DNA from: Chromobacterium alticapitis
Lineage (GTDB): Bacteria > Pseudomonadota > Gammaproteobacteria > Burkholderiales > Chromobacteriaceae
Length of the DNA: 61,731 nucleotides
NCBI RefSeq assembly: GCF_002924365.1
Contig: NZ_PQWB01000050.1
Location: 1 to 61,731, forward strand
Direction of reading: 5' to 3'
Position 1 is the first letter of the stretch. Each line of letters starts with the position of its first letter. A program made the position numbers and the translations under genes. This document shows positions 17,622 through 26,782 of the stretch, in pieces. Under the pieces are notes generated by a model. The model made no database searches and was not told where the DNA came from. It worked only from the letters and a program-made list of their open reading frames with translations.

Positions 17622-19313
17622 TTACTCGTTGGAGCCGGACAGTTTAGCCTTCAGCAGGGCACCCAGGTTGGTGGTGCCGGCGGAAGCGCTGTCAACGGAC
17701 AGGTTCTTCATCGCAGCGTTGTCTTCCTGAGCGTCCTTAGCCTTGATGGACAGGCTGATGTTGCGGGACTTGCGATCCACGGCAACGATCACAGCCTCAA
17801 CGGCATCGCCATCCTTCAGGATGGAGCGAGCGTCTTCCACGCGGTCGCGGGACAGTTCGGAAGCGCGCAGGTAGCCTTCAACGTCGGTATCCAGAGCGAT
17901 AACGGCGCCCTTGGCGTCAACGGACTTCACGGTGCCCTTAACCAGAGCGCCCTTGTCGTTCATAGCAACGAAGTTGTTGAACGGATCGCCTTCCATCTGC
18001 TTGATGCCCAGGGAGATGCGTTCTTTTTCCACGTCGATGGACAGAACAACGGCTTCAACCTCGTCGCCCTTCTTGAACTTGCGCACGGCTTCTTCGCCAG
18101 CTTCGTTCCAGGACAGGTCGGACAGGTGAACCAGGCCGTCGATGCCGCCCGGCAGGCCAACGAACACGCCGAAGTCGGTGATGGACTTGATCGCACCCTT
18201 CAGCTTGTCGCCCTTGTGGAAGTTGTCGGCGAACTCGTTCCACGGGTTGGCCAGGCACTGCTTCATGCCCAGGGAGATACGACGACGGTCTTCGTCGATT
18301 TCCAGGATCATGACTTCCACTTCGTCGCCAACTTGAACCACCTTGGACGGGTGTACGTTCTTGTTGGTCCAGTCCATTTCGGACACGTGCACCAGGCCTT
18401 CGATGCCTTGTTCGATTTCCACGAACGCGCCGTAGTCGGTCAGGTTGGTCACCTTGCCGAACAGACGGGTGCCGGACGGGTAGCGGCGGGACAGGCCCAC
18501 CCACGGATCTTCGCCCAGCTGCTTCAGACCCAGGGATACGCGGTTCTTCTCTTGGTCGAACTTCAGTACCTTGGCTTCCACTTCGTCGCCCACGGCCAGA
18601 ACTTCGGACGGGTGCTTCACGCGGCGCCATGCCAGGTCGGTGATGTGCAGCAGGCCATCGATGCCGCCCAGGTCAACGAACGCACCGTAGTCGGTGATGT
18701 TCTTGACGATACCCTTGATGACGGCGCCCTCTTTCAGGGTTTCCAGCAGAGCCTTGCGCTCTTCGCCCAAGGTTTCTTCCAGCACGGAGCGGCGGGAAAC
18801 CACGACGTTGTTGCGCTTGCGATCCAGCTTGATAACCTTGAACTCGATCTGCTTGTTTTCGTACGGGGTGGTGTCTTTCACCGGACGCACGTCGACCAGG
18901 GAACCCGGCAGGAAGGCGCGGATGCCGTTGACCATGACGGTCAGGCCGCCCTTCACCTTGCCGCTGATCAGACCGGACAGGATGGTGCCGGCTTCCAGCG
19001 CTTCTTCCAGCTCAACCCAGGCGGCCATGCGCTTGGCTTTTTCGCGGGACAGCTTGGTCTCGCCGAAGCCGTTTTCCAGCGCGTCGATAGCGACGGTCAC
19101 GAAGTCGCCGATGGCAACTTCGACCACGCCTTGGTCGTTCTTGAATTCTTCGGCCGGAATCAGGGACTCGGACTTCAGGCCGGCGTTCACGGTAACAAAG
19201 TTGGAATCAACAGCCACAACTTCGGCAGTGATCACTTCGCCCACACGCATGTCGTGCAGGGTCAAGCTTTCTTCAAACAGCTGGGCGAAGTTTTCCATGG
19301 AGAGGGTAGTCAT
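17622..19313 (-). CDS. rpsA: 30S ribosomal protein S1
   Basis: A 563-residue protein with six S1 (OB-fold) RNA-binding repeats; four central ones are nearly regular, each with a GAFVDL/GAFVEI-type core. It brings mRNA to the 30S subunit. The start ATG at 19313 has only a weak GAGAG site 8-12 bases upstream, as is usual for rpsA, whose leader is recognised by structure. An internal ATG five codons later has no ribosome site. Codon choice is visibly more biased than in neighbours, as expected for a highly expressed gene. Confidence 0.97.
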   Translation of the reverse strand: MTTLSMENFAQLFEESLTLHDMRVGEVITAEVVAVDSNFVTVNAGLKSESLIPAEEFKNDQGVVEVAIGDFVTVAIDALENGFGETKLSREKAKRMAAWVELEEALEAGTILSGLISGKVKGGLTVMVNGIRAFLPGSLVDVRPVKDTTPYENKQIEFKVIKLDRKRNNVVVSRRSVLEETLGEERKALLETLKEGAVIKGIVKNITDYGAFVDLGGIDGLLHITDLAWRRVKHPSEVLAVGDEVEAKVLKFDQEKNRVSLGLKQLGEDPWVGLSRRYPSGTRLFGKVTNLTDYGAFVEIEQGIEGLVHVSEMDWTNKNVHPSKVVQVGDEVEVMILEIDEDRRRISLGMKQCLANPWNEFADNFHKGDKLKGAIKSITDFGVFVGLPGGIDGLVHLSDLSWNEAGEEAVRKFKKGDEVEAVVLSIDVEKERISLGIKQMEGDPFNNFVAMNDKGALVKGTVKSVDAKGAVIALDTDVEGYLRASELSRDRVEDARSILKDGDAVEAVIVAVDRKSRNISLSIKAKDAQEDNAAMKNLSVDSASAGTTNLGALLKAKLSGSNE

Positions 19314-19330
19314 CAAGCGTACTCTCGGTT

Positions 19331-19348
19331 GCACGCCTCACGGCGTGC
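19331..19348 (-). promoter_or_regulatory. rpsA leader stem-loop, proximal
   Basis: A perfect 7-bp stem GCACGCC / GGCGTGC with a 4-base loop, 18 bases upstream of the rpsA start. In E. coli the rpsA leader folds into hairpins that replace a strong Shine-Dalgarno sequence and allow autogenous control by S1; this could be the equivalent. Confidence 0.6.
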
Positions 19349-19368
19349 GGGGTTAGGGTTGAACACAC

Positions 19369-19396
19369 GGCCGTTTTGCATTGCAGCAAAACGGCC
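19369..19396 (-). promoter_or_regulatory. rpsA leader stem-loop, distal
   Basis: A perfect 11-bp stem GGCCGTTTTGC / GCAAAACGGCC with a 6-base loop, between the cmk stop and rpsA. It is not followed by T on the minus strand, so it is unlikely to be a plain terminator; a role in the rpsA leader or in mRNA processing after cmk is more likely. Confidence 0.55.
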
Positions 19397-19407
19397 GCTT
19401 AAAAAAA

Positions 19408-20076
19408 TCAATGGCCGGAAACCTGTCTTTCCTCAAACCACACGAGTACCTTGTCGACCGCCTGGTCTATGGTCAGCTCCGTGGTATCGAGCAATAAGGC
19501 GTCCGGCTCCTGGCGCAGCGGCGCTACCGGCCGGGCGGCATCGCGCGCGTCCCGATCGATAATGTCCTGCATAATTCGGGGAAGATTAGCAGATTCCCCC
19601 TTGCCGATCAACTGCTTATGACGGCGACTGGCGCGTTCGTCCGCGCTGGCCGTCAAAAAAATCTTCAAAGTCGCATCCGGAAACACCACCGACCCCATGT
19701 CGCGGCCATCGGTCACCAGACCCGGCGCCAGCCAGAAATCCCGCTGGCGCTGCAACAGCGCCTCGCGCACCTCCGGCAGCGCGCCCACCTTGGACGCGCC
19801 TATGCCGATTTCCTCCGCGCGGATGTCCGCGCTGACATCGTTGCCTTCCAGCCACACCGCGCCATCGGAAAACTCCACCGGCAGGTTCGCGGCCGCTTCG
19901 GCCAGCTCCGCTTCGTCATCCCAGGCTATGCCATGGCGGCGCGCGAACAGCGCCAACAGACGATACAACGAGCCCGAATCCAGATAGTGGAAACCCAGGC
20001 GGTCGGCCACCAGGGCCGCCACCGTGCCCTTGCCGGAGGCCGAAGGGCCGTCGATGGTTATCACCGGAACTGTCAT
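19408..20076 (-). CDS. cmk: Cytidylate kinase
   Basis: A 222-residue CMP/dCMP kinase. The P-loop is GPSASGKGT (residues 10-18), and the CMP-binding DGRDMGSVVFPDA and DRDARDAARPVAPL segments are present. It recycles CMP into the nucleotide pool. It heads the cmk-rpsA-ihfB transcription unit and is divergent from aroA across a 181-base spacer. Confidence 0.96.
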   Translation of the reverse strand: MTVPVITIDGPSASGKGTVAALVADRLGFHYLDSGSLYRLLALFARRHGIAWDDEAELAEAAANLPVEFSDGAVWLEGNDVSADIRAEEIGIGASKVGALPEVREALLQRQRDFWLAPGLVTDGRDMGSVVFPDATLKIFLTASADERASRRHKQLIGKGESANLPRIMQDIIDRDARDAARPVAPLRQEPDALLLDTTELTIDQAVDKVLVWFEERQVSGH

Positions 20077-20257
20077 GACGTTTTCAATCCTGTCTGCGAA
20101 TCTTCAAGCCGCCGTCCCTTGCTGCCGGGACGGCCAAACCGCGCATTGTAACGCATGCCGCCCCGCCATGCGAAAACCGTAGACGATTGCGCGCGATCGG
20201 TCAGCCCGGTTACAGTGTCCCCTCACTCCGTCCACTGCGCACAACTTCAGAAAACCC

Positions 20258-21547
20258 ATGGAACAATTGCACCTGCTTCCCTGCACGCGCCTATCCGGCT
20301 CGATCAAGCTTCCCGGCTCCAAGAGCATTTCCAACCGCACCCTGCTGCTGGCCGCGCTGTCCGGCGGCAGCACTCTGGTGCGCGACCTGCTGGATTCGGA
20401 CGACATCCGCCACATGCTGGCGGCGCTGAAACTGTTGGGGGTGAAGATAGAACAGCAAGGCGACAGTCGCGATTTCCGCGTGCACGGCTGCGGCGGCGCA
20501 TTCCCGGTCAAGAACGCCGATTTGTTCCTCGGCAACGCCGGCACCGCCTTCCGTCCGCTGACCGCCGCCCTGGCGCTGATGGACGGCCATTATCAATTGT
20601 CCGGCGTGCCGCGCATGCACGAACGCCCTATCGGCGACCTGGCCGACGCGCTGAACGCCGCCGGCGCTCACATCGAGTACCTTGGCCAGCCCGGCTTCCC
20701 GCCGCTGGCCATCAAGCCGGCGCAAGTCCGCTGCGCCGAACCCATCCGCGTCAAGGGCGACGTATCCAGCCAGTTCCTGACCGCCCTCCTGATGGCGCTG
20801 CCGCTGACCGGCGAGCAAGCCGAGATAGAAGTGGCCGGCGAACTGATCTCCAAGCCTTATATCGAAATCACGCTGAACCTGATGGCGCGCTTCGGCGTGC
20901 GCGTGCAGCGCGAAGGCTGGCAACGCTTCATCATTCCGGGCGGCCAGCACTACATTTCTCCGGGCGAGGTCTTCGTCGAAGGCGACGCCTCCAGCGCTTC
21001 CTACTTCCTGGCGGCCGGCGCGCTGGCCGGCGGCCCGGTGCGCGTGGAAGGCGTGGGCCAGGCCAGCATCCAGGGCGACGTGCGCTTCGCCGAGGCGCTG
21101 GAGTTGATGGGCGCGACGGTGAGCCGCGGCGACAACTGGATAGAAGCCCGCATGGAAGGCAAGCTCAAGGCCATAGACCTGGACTGCAACCACATCCCGG
21201 ACGCGGCGATGACGCTGGCCGTGGCCGCGTTGGCCGCGGAAGGCACCACCACGCTGCGCAATATCGCCAGCTGGCGGGTGAAGGAAACCGACCGCCTGTC
21301 GGCGATGGCTGCCGAGCTGCGCAAAGTCGGCGCCCTGGTGGAGGAAGGCCCGGACTATATCCGCGTCACCCCGCCGGCCGCGCTGACGCCGGACGCCGAG
21401 ATCGACACCTACGACGACCACCGCATGGCGATGTGCTTCTCGCTGGTTTCGCTGTTGGGCGCGCCGGTCATCATCAACGATCCAAAATGCGTAGCCAAGA
21501 CCTTCCCGGATTACTTCCAGGCATTGGCCGCGCTGCAAGCGCAGTAA
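20258..21547 (+). CDS. aroA: EPSP synthase (3-phosphoshikimate 1-carboxyvinyltransferase)
   Basis: A 429-residue enzyme joining shikimate 3-phosphate and PEP in aromatic synthesis. Both family signatures are seen: [15 protein letters not shown] near residue 88 and [12 protein letters not shown] near 345. The N-terminal GSKSISNR motif with its lysine is intact. The glycine and alanine in the NAGTA segment are the unmodified class I type. The stop is 64 bases before the MazG-like gene. Confidence 0.97.
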   Translation: MEQLHLLPCTRLSGSIKLPGSKSISNRTLLLAALSGGSTLVRDLLDSDDIRHMLAALKLLGVKIEQQGDSRDFRVHGCGGAFPVKNADLFLGNAGTAFRPLTAALALMDGHYQLSGVPRMHERPIGDLADALNAAGAHIEYLGQPGFPPLAIKPAQVRCAEPIRVKGDVSSQFLTALLMALPLTGEQAEIEVAGELISKPYIEITLNLMARFGVRVQREGWQRFIIPGGQHYISPGEVFVEGDASSASYFLAAGALAGGPVRVEGVGQASIQGDVRFAEALELMGATVSRGDNWIEARMEGKLKAIDLDCNHIPDAAMTLAVAALAAEGTTTLRNIASWRVKETDRLSAMAAELRKVGALVEEGPDYIRVTPPAALTPDAEIDTYDDHRMAMCFSLVSLLGAPVIINDPKCVAKTFPDYFQALAALQAQ

Positions 21548-21568
21548 ACACCATATATTGATGAATTA

Positions 21569-21613
21569 ATCGATAGACTCCACAATATAGGCATTACACA
21601 GGAGTCTATCGAT
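21569..21613 (+). promoter_or_regulatory. Inverted repeat sequestering SD and start codon
   Basis: A 13-bp perfect inverted repeat, ATCGATAGACTCC (21569-21581) and GGAGTCTATCGAT (21601-21613), with a 19-base AT-rich loop. The right arm contains the GGAG ribosome site and the first two bases of the ATG of the next gene. In RNA this would hide the start of translation; in DNA it could be an operator for a dimeric regulator. Confidence 0.75.
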
Positions 21614-22037
21614 GAGCAATCTGTTCGAGATGCGCCGCGACTTCATGCGGCGCTTCGACATCCCCTCCCCCTCCCGCCCCGAATTCCAGCCCGAACAACT
21701 GGCGATGTGGCAAACCATGCTGGACGAAGAGCTGGCCGAGCTGCGTCAAGCGCTGGCCGATTACCGCGAACTGCCCGCGCAATCTCCCGAGCAACAGCTG
21801 CAAAGCCGCGCCGAACTAACCGCCGAGGCGGTGGACGTGCTGAACGTGGTGTGCGGCCTCTTGCTCTCGCAAGGCCTGCCGCTGGAAACGATGTGCGAAA
21901 CCATACATGAAGCCAATCTGCGCAAATGCGTGGACGGCAAGGTAGTTCGCCGCGCAGACGGCAAGGTATTGAAGCCGGAAGGCTGGCAGCCAGCCGACAA
22001 GCAGGGCGTGATCCGGCAGGCCCAAAGCCGCAGCTAA
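21612..22037 (+). CDS. MazG-like NTP pyrophosphohydrolase domain protein
   Basis: A 141-residue all-helical protein of the MazG/HisE-like nucleotide pyrophosphatase superfamily. Metal-binding acidic pairs are seen in DEELAELRQAL (near residue 38) and AEAVDVLNVV (near residue 73). The C-terminal NLRKCVDGKVVRRADGKVLK segment is typical of the phosphoribosyl-ATP pyrophosphohydrolase-like group found in phages and bacteria. The substrate cannot be told from sequence; house-cleaning of modified nucleotides or control of nucleotide levels is likely. The ATG and ribosome site lie in a 13-bp stem, pointing to conditional translation. Confidence 0.8.
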   Translation: MSNLFEMRRDFMRRFDIPSPSRPEFQPEQLAMWQTMLDEELAELRQALADYRELPAQSPEQQLQSRAELTAEAVDVLNVVCGLLLSQGLPLETMCETIHEANLRKCVDGKVVRRADGKVLKPEGWQPADKQGVIRQAQSRS

Positions 22038-22555
22038 GGCCTCGCAGGCTCTCCGCTCAGGCACACCGATGCAAACGCCAGGATGCCTCGAAAAACCTCG
22101 AGGTGTCCGTAACCGGTCATTCGATGGCCAAGTGGCAGAGCGGCAAGTGCGCGCTGCCATCTTGAACCGCTTCAGCATGCGGGGCCGTCCATGCACGGTG
22201 GCTGTGGCATAAATCTGTCGGGAGAAAGGGGAAACTCGCCCTGTCCCGGATATATGCAACCGCGCCTTTGCTCAAAAAGATCATTCCGACTCCGGCGCGT
22301 CCGCCGCCGATGGGCAGAACGGCAAGATGAGCATGCGGGTCAAGCACAAGGCGCTGTCTGGGATGAAGATGTGCGATCCCAGCTTCTTGGGCTTGCGCCA
22401 TTATGATGTCCAATGCGGAGACCCTACCCTCTACCTTCCAAGAAATTGATCCCCCAAACCCAGCGAAAGAAAGGCAATGGGCTTGCCTTGCATTAAGACC
22501 GACTTAAGCTTGACGCGCTAAGCTTGGCTCATCGTCAACCCAGACAGGAGCCGAC
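22038..22555. other. 518-base spacer with palindromes, no clear gene
   Basis: GC is somewhat lower than in the flanks. Reading frames here are short, lack ribosome sites and resemble nothing known. A 7-bp inverted repeat AAGGCAA / TTGCCTT (22471-22489) and two TAAGCTTG direct repeats 14 bases apart (22505-22512 and 22519-22526) precede the cytochrome b561 gene and may be regulator sites. A TTGACG (22511-22516) could be a -35 box, but no good -10 pairs with it. Confidence 0.4.
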
Positions 22556-23101
22556 ATGCTGCGCAATTCCCAACTAAGCTATGGCCGCGTCGCCCGCGCC
22601 TTGCACTGGCTGTGCGCGCTGGCCGTGATCGCCGCGCTGGTCCTCATCGAACTCAAAGGCTTCTTTCCCAAAGGCAGCGCCACTCGCGGCGCGCTGAGCT
22701 ATTCCCATATCCAGGCCGGGCTGATCGTTCTGCTGCTGGTATTGCCCCGACTTGCTTGGCGGCTGGGCAATCCGCCGCCCGCCATCACGCCCGCGCCCAG
22801 CCCGCTGATGGCCTTGCTGGCCCACGCCGGCCACTGGGCGCTGTACGCGCTGATGCTGGCGCTGCCCTTGCTCGGCATCGCCTTCATCCAGGCGGCAGGC
22901 CGCGAAGTCGCTTTCCTTGGCCTTGCCTTGCCCGCCCTGCTGCCCACCGACCCAGCCCTGGGCAAGCAGCTCAAAGAGGTTCACGAGCTGCTGGGGAACA
23001 TTCTGCTGTGGCTGAGCATCCTGCATGCGGCCGCGGCCGTTTGGCACCACGCCATCGTCAAGGACGACACCGTCACCCGGATGGTCGGTCCGCTGCGCTG
23101 A
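22556..23101 (+). CDS. Cytochrome b561 family protein
   Basis: A 181-residue inner-membrane protein with four hydrophobic segments. Candidate haem-ligand histidines are in ALHW (residue 17), YSHIQ (about 51), AGHW (about 93) and ILHA (near 155), the CybB pattern of two b haems. Such proteins move electrons between the quinone pool and periplasmic acceptors such as superoxide. A CAGGAGCC ribosome site precedes the ATG. Its end nearly touches the convergent fruR gene (1 base apart). Confidence 0.88.
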   Translation: MLRNSQLSYGRVARALHWLCALAVIAALVLIELKGFFPKGSATRGALSYSHIQAGLIVLLLVLPRLAWRLGNPPPAITPAPSPLMALLAHAGHWALYALMLALPLLGIAFIQAAGREVAFLGLALPALLPTDPALGKQLKEVHELLGNILLWLSILHAAAAVWHHAIVKDDTVTRMVGPLR

Positions 23102-23102
23102 C

Positions 23103-24089
23103 TCAAGCGCGCGGCGCGCTCGAGCCGCGCGCCACCAGTCTGCCCGCCAGCACCACCTTGCGCGGCGGCCGCTCCGGCTGCCGCAGCCGCTCCAGCAGCA
23201 TCTCCATCGCCTCGCGGCCGATATCGTCCACCGGCTGCTCTATCACCGTCATGCCCGGTTCGGCCAGCTCGGTCCAGCTGTCGTTGTCGAAACCCGCCAG
23301 CGCCAGCCGCTCGGGCACGGCGATGCCGGCCGCCCGCACTGCCTTCACCGCCCCCAGCAATAGCAAGCCGTTGCTGGCGATCAGCGCCTCCGGCGCGCCC
23401 TCTTCAACCATCCACGCCGCCACCGCAGCCTGCGCCGCCGCCGCGCTGGGTGCGACGAAACGCGCCGCCGCCGGCAGGCCTGCCTTACCCAAGGCCTCGA
23501 CATAGCCGCCATGGCGCTCCGCGCCGGTACTGCTGGTATTGCCGAACAAGCCGCCTATCCGCCGATAGCCCCTATCCAGCAGGTGCGCCACCAGCTGCGC
23601 CGCCGCTCGCCTATTGTCCAGCAGCACCGCGTCGCAACTGGCCGCCGCGCCGGCGCGGTCTATCAGCACCACCGGGAAGCCCAGCGCCGCGGCATCCAGG
23701 CTGTCCGCCGTGGAGCGAGTGGCGGCGAAGATCACTCCGCTCACGCGCTCCTCCTGCATCAAGCGCAGATACATCGCTTCCTTGTCCGGATTTTCATCGG
23801 TGTTGCACAGAATCACCCGCATGCCGGCCCGATAGGCGACATCCTCCACCGCGCGGCTCACCGCGGTGAAGAAGGGGTTGCAGATATCGGACACGATCAG
23901 GCCCACGGTGCGCGTATGCTGCGAGCGCAGCCGCCGCGCCGACAGATTGGGCCGGTAGCCGCACTGGGCGATGGCCGCCTCCACCTTGGCCCGCAGCGCC
24001 GGACTGACCGGGCCGTCGCCCAGCGCGCGCGACACGGTGGCCACCGACACACCGGCCAGGCGCGCCACATCCTTGATGCTGGTAGTCAT
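23103..24089 (-). CDS. fruR: LacI-family fructose repressor FruR
   Basis: A 328-residue LacI-type repressor. The N-terminal helix-turn-helix and hinge read IKDVARLAGVSVATVSRAL, then a periplasmic-binding-like ligand domain follows. The start is the ATG giving MTTSIKDV; the frame is open for 32 codons further upstream, through the operator, but those residues are not family-like. It is divergent from fruBKA, and FruR-like palindromes lie before both transcription units. Control by fructose 1-phosphate is expected by analogy with Pseudomonas FruR and E. coli Cra. Confidence 0.88.
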   Translation of the reverse strand: MTTSIKDVARLAGVSVATVSRALGDGPVSPALRAKVEAAIAQCGYRPNLSARRLRSQHTRTVGLIVSDICNPFFTAVSRAVEDVAYRAGMRVILCNTDENPDKEAMYLRLMQEERVSGVIFAATRSTADSLDAAALGFPVVLIDRAGAAASCDAVLLDNRRAAAQLVAHLLDRGYRRIGGLFGNTSSTGAERHGGYVEALGKAGLPAAARFVAPSAAAAQAAVAAWMVEEGAPEALIASNGLLLLGAVKAVRAAGIAVPERLALAGFDNDSWTELAEPGMTVIEQPVDDIGREAMEMLLERLRQPERPPRKVVLAGRLVARGSSAPRA

Positions 24090-24096
24090 GATGATA

Positions 24097-24108
24097 GAAA
24101 ACGTTTTC
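24097..24108. promoter_or_regulatory. FruR-like operator near fruR
   Basis: GAAAACGTTTTC, a perfect 12-bp palindrome with a central CG, typical of LacI-family sites. It ends 8 bases before the fruR start, suggesting autoregulation. Confidence 0.65.
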
Positions 24109-24231
24109 ACTCGACAGCGGCGATGCTGCACCACCACGCCGCCGCTGGCAAGACCATATTGAATATGGCCACTGCGGCTTACCACTGCATTTATGGATTT
24201 AGGTCAAACACTCTGGATTGACAGCCCGAAT

Positions 24232-24246
24232 GTAATCGTTTTCAAT
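24232..24246. promoter_or_regulatory. FruR/Cra-like operator upstream of fruB
   Basis: TGTAATCGTTTCAAT closely resembles the Cra/FruR consensus TGAATCGTTTCA. It lies 35 bases before fruB. A TTGACA at 24219-24224 just upstream could be the -35 box, with the operator in the spacer and -10 region. Confidence 0.65.
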
Positions 24247-24280
24247 GCCAAACATATCGCATCCCTGAACGAGGTCCGCC

Positions 24281-26782
24281 GTGTCCGACGCCCTGCTCAA
24301 CCCGCAACTGATACGCCTGGGCTGCCGCCCCGCCAGCAAAGAGGCCGCGCTCCGCGAGGCCGGCCAAATGCTGGCCGACGCCGGCTGCATCGCCCCCGAT
24401 TACATAGACAGCCTGCTGCGCCGGGAGGCGGTGGCCAATACCTATCTGGGCAACGGCATCGCCATCCCGCACGGCATGGTGGAGGACCGCGCGCTGGTGC
24501 TGCGCACCGGCGTCGCCATCCTGCAGATTCCGGACGGGCTGGAGTGGAATCCCGGCCAGCGCACCCATCTGCTGTGCGCCATCGCCGCCCGCTCCGACGA
24601 TCACCTGGCCATGCTGCGCCAGCTGACCCGCCTGTTGCAGGACGAAGCCAGGCTGCTGCCGCTGTTCGTCACCGGCGACAGCGCCGACCTGATCGCCGCG
24701 CTGCGCCAGCCGGAGGAGGAACTGCCCCCGGACGCGGAAGCCCAGGATCTGGACATAAGCGACGAATGGCGGCTGGACTACCCCAACGGCCTGCACGCCC
24801 GTCCCGCCGCGTTGTGGGTGGACGCGGCGCGGCGCAGCCCGGCCCAATTGCAGGTGCGCCACGGCAACCGGACGGCGGACGCCAAAAATCTGATCTCGCT
24901 ATTGCAGCTGGGATTGCGCCAGGGCGATTTGATCGCTGTCTCCGGCCGCGGCCCGCAGGCCGAAACCGGCGTGCGCCAGCTCGTCAAAGCCATGCGCGAA
25001 GCCAGCCTGGCGGAGCAGACGGCCGCCGCCATCGCCGCCCAGCGCGCGGCGGCGCAGCGCCCGCGCGCTGGCTGGCGTCCCGCGAGCGCGCTGATTTCGC
25101 TGCCCGGCATCGCGGCCAGCCCAGGCCTGGCCATAGGAGAAGCGCGCATCCTGGCCGGCGAAACACTGCAAGTGCCGGATCGCCCCATCAGCCTGGCCGA
25201 AGGCGGCGACCGGCTGCACGAGGCGCTGGCCGCCACCCGCCGCCAACTGTCGCAACTGGCCGACGCCACCCAGGCCACCTTGGGCGCGTCCGAGGCCGCC
25301 ATTTTCCACGCCCAGGCGGAGCTGCTGAACGACACCGACCTGATCACCCTGAGCTGCCAGCTGATGGTGGCCGGCCATGGCGTGGAGTGGGCCTGGCACC
25401 AGGCGGTAGAACGGCTGGCCGAGAAAATCTCCGCGCTGGGCAACCCGCTTTTGGCGGCCCGCGCCGCCGATCTGCGCGACGTGGGCCGGCGCGTGCTGTT
25501 CCAGCTGGATTCGTCGCTGCGAGGACGCGCCCCGGCTGAGTTTGGCCTGGACACCATCTTGCTAGCGCCGGACCTCGCGCCTTCAGACACCGCCGCGCTG
25601 GATCTGTCCCGCATCAAGGGCCTGGCCACCGCGCATGGCGGCCCCACCGCCCACACCGCCATCCTGGCGCGCACGCTAGGCCTGCCCGCCCTGGTGGCGG
25701 CCGGACCCGCCCTGCTGGACGTGGCGGACGGCAGTCCGGCCATCCTGGACGGCGATGCCGGACGGCTGTATCTGAACCCAAGCGAGGCCGACCTCGCCTC
25801 CGCCCGCGCCTGGCTGCAGGCGCAGCGCGACGAGCGCGATCGCCAGCAAGCGGAACGGCAGCAACCGGGCCAGACCGCGGATGGCGCGCGCATCGAGATC
25901 GCCGCCAACATCAACCGGCCGGACCAGGCCGCCGCCGCGCTGGAGGCCGGCGCTGAGGGCGTGGGCCTAATGCGCACCGAATTCCTGTTCCTGGAGCGCG
26001 ACGCCGCGCCGGACGAGGAAGAACAGCTGAAAACCTATCTCGCCATGCAGCAGGCGCTGCAAGGCAGGCCGCTGATCGTCCGCGCGCTGGACATAGGCGG
26101 CGACAAGCAAGTGCCCTATCTGAACCTGCCGCGTGAGGACAATCCCTTCCTCGGCATGCGCGGCGCGCGGCTGCTGCTGGCCCGCCGCGAATTGCTGGAG
26201 CCGCAGCTGCGCGCCCTCTATCGCGCCGCCAAGAGCGGCAAGCCGCTGTCCATCATGTTCCCGATGATCAGCTCGCTGAAAGAAATCACCCGCCTCAAGG
26301 GCATCTGCGAAAGCGTGCGTCAGGAGCTGGACGCGCCGCAAGTTCCCATCGGCATCATGGTGGAAGTGCCGGCCGCCGCGCTGCTGGCCGACCAGCTCGC
26401 CCCCTATGTCGACTTCTTCTCCATCGGCACCAATGACCTGACCCAGTACGCGCTGGCCATGGACCGCCAGCACCCGGAACTGGCGGCCGAGGCCGACAGC
26501 CTGCATCCGGCCGTGCTGCGGCTGATACGCCAGACCGTGCAAGGCGCGGCGGCGCACCAACGCTGGGTGGGCGTGTGCGGCGGCATCGCCGGCGATCCGC
26601 AGGGCGCGGCCGTGCTGGCCGGCCTGGGCGTGAACGAATTATCCATGAGTCCGCACGACATCGCCTCAGTCAAAGCCATGCTGCGCCGCCACCCGCTGGC
26701 CCAGCTGCAAAGCCTAGCCGAACAAGCTCTGTCCTGCGACAGCGCCGACGAAGTGCGGCAGTTGCTGGAGGCGCTGGCATGA
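24281..26782 (+). CDS. fruB: PTS fructose EIIA-HPr-EI fusion (FruB)
   Basis: An 833-residue multiphosphoryl transfer protein. Domain order is EIIA-Fru (residues 1-145, active His64 in IPHG), HPr-like FPr (about 160-245, active His172 in NGLHARPAA) and enzyme I (about 272-833, active His458 in GGPTAHTA). It carries phosphate from PEP all the way to FruA without separate general PTS proteins. A good TTGACA -35 and a FruR-like operator lie upstream. It is translationally coupled to fruK (ATGA). Confidence 0.95.
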   Translation: MSDALLNPQLIRLGCRPASKEAALREAGQMLADAGCIAPDYIDSLLRREAVANTYLGNGIAIPHGMVEDRALVLRTGVAILQIPDGLEWNPGQRTHLLCAIAARSDDHLAMLRQLTRLLQDEARLLPLFVTGDSADLIAALRQPEEELPPDAEAQDLDISDEWRLDYPNGLHARPAALWVDAARRSPAQLQVRHGNRTADAKNLISLLQLGLRQGDLIAVSGRGPQAETGVRQLVKAMREASLAEQTAAAIAAQRAAAQRPRAGWRPASALISLPGIAASPGLAIGEARILAGETLQVPDRPISLAEGGDRLHEALAATRRQLSQLADATQATLGASEAAIFHAQAELLNDTDLITLSCQLMVAGHGVEWAWHQAVERLAEKISALGNPLLAARAADLRDVGRRVLFQLDSSLRGRAPAEFGLDTILLAPDLAPSDTAALDLSRIKGLATAHGGPTAHTAILARTLGLPALVAAGPALLDVADGSPAILDGDAGRLYLNPSEADLASARAWLQAQRDERDRQQAERQQPGQTADGARIEIAANINRPDQAAAALEAGAEGVGLMRTEFLFLERDAAPDEEEQLKTYLAMQQALQGRPLIVRALDIGGDKQVPYLNLPREDNPFLGMRGARLLLARRELLEPQLRALYRAAKSGKPLSIMFPMISSLKEITRLKGICESVRQELDAPQVPIGIMVEVPAAALLADQLAPYVDFFSIGTNDLTQYALAMDRQHPELAAEADSLHPAVLRLIRQTVQGAAAHQRWVGVCGGIAGDPQGAAVLAGLGVNELSMSPHDIASVKAMLRRHPLAQLQSLAEQALSCDSADEVRQLLEALA

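Noticed and set aside
22117-22413. Possible small gene on the minus strand in the aroA-mazG/cytochrome b561 spacer
   Set aside because: No ribosome site, no family resemblance, and overlapping frames on the plus strand are equally open. Left as spacer.
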